DNA of 64,000 nucleotides, from assembly GCA_009767595.1 (NCBI GenBank), contig VSDK01028333.1, positions 148,393 to 212,392 of the forward strand, given 5' to 3'. The DNA is from Symbiodinium kawagutii. Its lineage: Eukaryota; Sar; Dinophyceae; Suessiales; Symbiodiniaceae. The position numbers and the translations under genes are program-made. Position 1 is the stretch's first letter; each line of letters begins with the position of its first letter. Below are positions 60,584 to 64,000 of this stretch, piece by piece. The notes under the pieces were generated by a model. That model ran no database searches and had not been told where the DNA came from. It saw nothing but the letters and a program-made list of their open reading frames with translations.

Positions 60584-60647
60584 TTTGCAATGGCACGGCC
60601 CCTGCCAGTTTCGGTACCAAGGTTGGCAACAACAACAGCAGATACTG

Positions 60648-60842
60648 GTGGGTTGCGTTGGTTGCGTTGGCTGAGTTGGTTGAGTTGGTTGAGTTGTGTA
60701 GGTGTTTGGCTGGCTGGTTGGTTGGTTGATTTGGCTGAGTTGGTTGAGTTGGTTGAGCTGGCTAGGTGTTTGGCTGGCTGGTTGCTTGGTTGATTTGCTT
60801 GAGTTGGTTGAGCTGGCTGGGTGTTTGGCTGGTTGGCTGGAG
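60648..60842. repeat. TGGTTGAGT / TGGCTGGTTGG minisatellite
   Basis: Two about 65-bp blocks of TTGAGTTGGTTGAG, then GTGTTTGGCTGGCTGGTTGG repeated, lying 70 bp upstream (minus sense) of the outer CNB exon. Confidence 0.88.
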
Positions 60843-60966
60843 AAATTTTGGGTGCAGCATCATCGGCTTGGTCCCTGTGACCATCCTCTTCGATCAGCCT
60901 TCCCTGCTCGATCGATCTCAGTGATTAGTTGGGGGCTGCACTGCCAAGAACCATGAAAGTTGATGT

Positions 60967-61070
60967 GGGTGTTTCTCAAGCCATAGGGGTACCCCTAAAT
61001 CATCCATTAATAGTCATTTATAGTAATAAACCAACCAGTTTTTGGGGTCCCCTATTTTGAGAAACCACCA
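60967..61070. mobile_element. TIR family 1 element
   Basis: Left GGGTGTTTCTCAAGCCATAG, core AAATCATCCATTAATAGTCA and AATAAACCAACCAGTTTTTG, right CCCCTATTTTGAGAAACCAC. Confidence 0.85.
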
Positions 61071-62052
61071 TGTATCAATGGTTGATATACGAAGAACAAC
61101 GCACTATTGACCATCACTCGCAGAGGAATCGTGCTTCCGCTAGAAACCAGCAACCATAGAGCCCATGTATTCACAATGATCAACCAGAAGCCACGCTAAG
61201 CAGCAACTTCAAGACCCCTGTCAGTGACTGGAAAACTGCTTCCTCCCAGTCGTTCGCGACCATTCAGCTATTGGCTTTTTTGTGCGCAACCCGTATTTCC
61301 ACGGTTCATCCTAATTTCCACTGTTTTATTTCAACTGTGTAATTGATTATTTTAGTTGTTCAATTTTCAGCAACTAACACTAATCATTGGTATTTCACCT
61401 AATCAATTTGTTGATTTTACCCTATCTGGTCCATAATCTAATGTAGTGCTAGTACCCTGATGCAAATTTCCCACCGGCCCACTTCGTTTGTGGTGAGCCA
61501 TTCCGTGGATGATCATGGTTTCTGTTACGGAGCAATAGTTTGTGGCTTGAAACGAGCAGTTTCAACCCTTGCGCAACACCCCTGACATCCAGGGGCCAAC
61601 AATTTCATGATCGAAGCAGGTGGCACAAACCAACATACACACTGTTAATCCACCAAACACCCAAAAAATCTGGTCCTTGAGGTGTTTCTTCCCGATTTCA
61701 TGTAGCCCTTTGGGGTTCAAAACATGAAATTCGCTGATTTTTTTGCCTTGGCCAACTTTCTTTGCCATGGTTAGGATGCTGCCGTCAGCTCTTCATGGCT
61801 GGATTCCCTTTGGAACCGTTCGAGCAACAACCGCACCTGATGTATGAAGCCGAATTTTCAACCACCTTTGCTGCTTTTGACCATGTAAGGATAACCACCA
61901 TGAATCACTATCGTTTCCAATGGTTCATCACAACCAACCTACCAACCAATCAACCAGCCAGCCAACCCCCGGCAGCCTCCCCAAAGTAATCTCCGGTCTT
62001 CAGCACGGCAATCAATCCCTGCGGACCGAGGAGCCTTCCAAACCATTTCTAA

Positions 62053-62154
62053 TTGGATCTCTCTCAAATAGGGGTACCCACAAATCATCCAATATTAGCC
62101 ATTTATGGGAATAAACCAACCATTCTTGGGGCTACTCCTATTTGAGAAACCCCC
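62053..62154. mobile_element. TIR family 1 element
   Basis: Left TCTCTCTCAAATAGGGGTAC, core AAATCATCCAATATTAGCC and AATAAACCAACCATTCTTGG, right ACTCCTATTTGAGAAACCCC. Confidence 0.75.
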
Positions 62155-62484
62155 AAGTGTGAATTGATGTAACTGTTCAATCATGCGTCTGGACTGTGAT
62201 GTAACGATACCACAAAAAAAACGATTGCCAATAACGAAGAAGTAGAGACTGTATATACACCTAAAGATCTGAAGGGTCATAAATCCAACCAAGTATAAAT
62301 ATGTTTGCCATAGTTCCAAGTCATTGCAGCCTTAGGTCCTTGGGTGAGACATACCATCTCAACTAGGAGGGCCTACCAAGTTCCAGTTCTGGCATGCGAA
62401 AATGATGGCAGCACCGCAAGAACTAAATCCCAACAAACAAACAAACAAACAAACAAACAAATCGGGTGGATCGTAGAGTCCTGC

Positions 62485-62700
62485 TCAAATTTTCAGGATG
62501 TTCATGGCCTTGGATGCGGCTCCATGCCGCTCGTTTCCCTTCATGGCCATGGCCTGGGGGTCACATCCACAGTCAACCACCCTTCTTCCCGACGCTGTCA
62601 CCACAAGCCCCGCGATTGTGTCCTCGTTTTCATCCAAGACATGTGCCTCCGGGGCGAGCCCTGAGTCTTGCTGGTCGATGTGAGAATATCCAGGAGCCAT
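62485..62700 (-). CDS. Candidate coding segment upstream of the kinase gene
   Basis: The minus frame from a Met at 62700 reads protein-like sequence (DQQDSGLAPEAHVLDENEDT, then IAGLVVTASGRRVVDCGC, ending MNILKI and a stop), with GC-rich third positions unlike the flanks. CCCCAG|GCC inside it is a possible acceptor, so only part may be exonic. It may be an N-terminal exon of the kinase gene or part of an upstream gene. No family recognised. Confidence 0.35.
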   Translation of the reverse strand: MAPGYSHIDQQDSGLAPEAHVLDENEDTIAGLVVTASGRRVVDCGCDPQAMAMKGNERHGAASKAMNILKI

Positions 62701-62927
62701 GATTTGATTGAATTACCATTATTAACCATTATTAGCCACTATTAACCACTATTAACCACTATTAACCATTATTAACCACTATTAACTATTAAAAAATGAT
62801 TGTTTAAAAAACTGTGTTAATCGGTGTTTATTTTTTTGTCATGTTTATCATTCAAATCAGATATCTTCATACTTCAGTGGTTTGGTCTCAGCCATGTCCA
62901 CACCTATGATGTTTGCATAAGCTTTGC

Positions 62928-63110
62928 GTGTATGTGTGTAGATAAATATATGTGTAAATATATATATGTATATAGATAGAAATATATATATACACATAAA
63001 TATCCGTGTATATATATATAAATACATATATATGTGTATATATATAAATAAATATATATATACATATATTTATATATGCATATATATATATATGTACATA
63101 TAACATGACG
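62928..63110. repeat. TATA/TATG-rich microsatellite
   Basis: About 180 bp of ATATATA and TACATATG-type sequence. Tyr/Ile-rich frames are artefacts. Shorter similar tracts occur near 32.45-32.58, 41.01-41.10, 47.51-47.56 and 60.41-60.48 kb. Confidence 0.9.
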
Positions 63111-63882
63111 TTGTATAAACGATGCTTGCATGTGTGTGTACACGCATGGATGTACATGTGCATACATATATGTCTGTGTTTTGTGTGCATGTGTGTGCAT
63201 CACTTCTTGCTAATGTAGGAGGTCTATCCTTCGACTCTGTGAAGTAAAAAGGTGTTTCCTACGGCTGCTTGCATCCATCAACTTAAGGAAGGCCCCAGCA
63301 ACGGGCGTTTCATCACCACCAATCATCATGAGTAGGGACACCAAACAGTCAACATGTCATCTTTTTAACCAACCACTTGAGGTTCCATTTATCAATGTAC
63401 ACAGACTCAATTGGCGAGTGATGCATGATCAACTGCCCATGCACCATCTTGGCAGCAGAAAAACAACTGGTACTTTCACTTCACAATCAGCACTTGTTTG
63501 TACAGCGTCGTCTAAGGGAACAACTAACCAACAAAAAATCCACCCCGAATGAACGTTCCGAATCAATGAACCACGAATGCTGAAGCATCAGTGTATCTTT
63601 GTGGCTGGCCTTGATCCTCCCCATGTAATACGATACACACACGTCCAATGTTGCTGCGCGTTGATGGATTAGAACCAGATGATAAACAACTTGCAGCCAG
63701 CTTAAAGACAGCTGAGTTCAACATGTTTGCTTCGCCACTGCGTTCTCACCTCACCCTCCTGGATCACATAGAAGGCCTAGCACAGGCAGACCATCCCAGG
63801 GATAGCGCACGATCAGTGACACGCTTCGTCTCACCTCTTGGGATGTTCCTCTGCCAATCTCGAGGATGGTTCATACCCACAA

Positions 63883-63905
63883 TCATATGGCTGTGGGTCA
63901 ATTCC
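63883..63905. mobile_element. TIR family 3 left-end fragment
   Basis: ATCATATGGCTGTGGGTCAA matches the left TIR; no right end is seen in the remaining sequence. Confidence 0.45.
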
Positions 63906-64000
63906 CTCCATACCTGAACGAACCTGAAAGTCGAACATCAATAGCCTATAGGCCTGTAGGAATTTAGATAATGATGAATACCTACAACCGTATAGTATAG

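Larger units (their letters stand above)
61071..64000. other. Upstream region, mostly unassigned
   Basis: Apart from the candidate at 62.49-62.70 kb, it holds AT/TATA microsatellites, a short (AAAC)n tract, an ATTAACCACT minisatellite at 62.71-62.79 kb, a family 1 TIR element and the left end of a family 3 element at 63.88 kb. Frames at 63.3-63.9 kb on the plus strand are open but unrecognised. Confidence 0.4.

Noticed and set aside
58852..59256. Minus frame with SDFGWSS, at first suggestive of a kinase DFG motif
   Set aside because: No kinase context around it; the overlapping frame PRNATVR fits a CNB cassette and joins in phase to the exon at 60.55 kb.
1..64000. Search for tRNA, rRNA, snoRNA, spliced-leader and CRISPR-like arrays
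   Set aside because: No clear tRNA box pairs, rRNA segments or regularly spaced direct repeats with unique spacers were seen by eye; small RNA genes cannot be excluded without a covariance search.

Overview
This window looks like one stretch of a dinoflagellate nuclear genome, probably within or near Suessiales/Symbiodiniaceae, although a species cannot be named from sequence alone. Three things point there. The recognisable coding sequence is broken into very small exons (20-90 nt) separated by kilobase introns. Most 5' splice sites, where phase and homology fix the junction, begin with GC (a few with GA) rather than GT, and almost every acceptor is AG followed by G. The introns are packed with degenerate TGATGGTTA-like repeats and with about 100-bp terminal-inverted-repeat elements. 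No bacterial operon, rRNA, tRNA or CRISPR array is visible.

The main content is one long minus-strand gene. Read from high to low coordinates it encodes a cyclic-nucleotide-dependent AGC protein kinase of the PKG (cGMP-dependent) type. An outer, partial cyclic-nucleotide-binding (CNB) domain lies at about 60.6-58.9 kb. Several unassigned, charged exon-like stretches lie at about 54-46 kb. A complete-looking CNB-A is assembled from exons between 46.0 and 33.6 kb, a complete-looking CNB-B from 33.0-21.2 kb, and the kinase domain from 17.6-6.2 kb. The kinase exons supply the glycine loop, the ALK lysine, the alpha-C glutamate, the hinge, YRDLKPEN, DFG, GTPDYLAPE and VDWW, in the right order. Reading frame is kept across most joined exon pairs. 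The exon covering alpha-D/alpha-E, the linker before the kinase, the last part of the C-lobe and the AGC C-tail were not located.

Inside the kinase intron between the DFG exon and the GTPDYLAPE exon (8.7-6.6 kb) sits a 1.1-kb uninterrupted minus-strand open frame. It carries near-identical 132-bp (44-codon) tandem repeats and ends in a conserved-looking domain with its own stop codon. It looks like a nested gene or a retroposed coding segment.

The rest is intron or flank: at least five families of short palindromic elements (TIR families 1-5 below, more than 35 copies or fragments), trinucleotide arrays (GAT/CAT, CAA/CTA), a 16-bp CACCAGAGACAAAAAA-type satellite at 26.7-27.4 kb, and other minisatellites. 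Two short runs of N (952-963 and about 40806-40827) are assembly gaps. Everything below 6.2 kb and above 60.6 kb is largely unassigned; a few exon-like stretches there are listed with low confidence.
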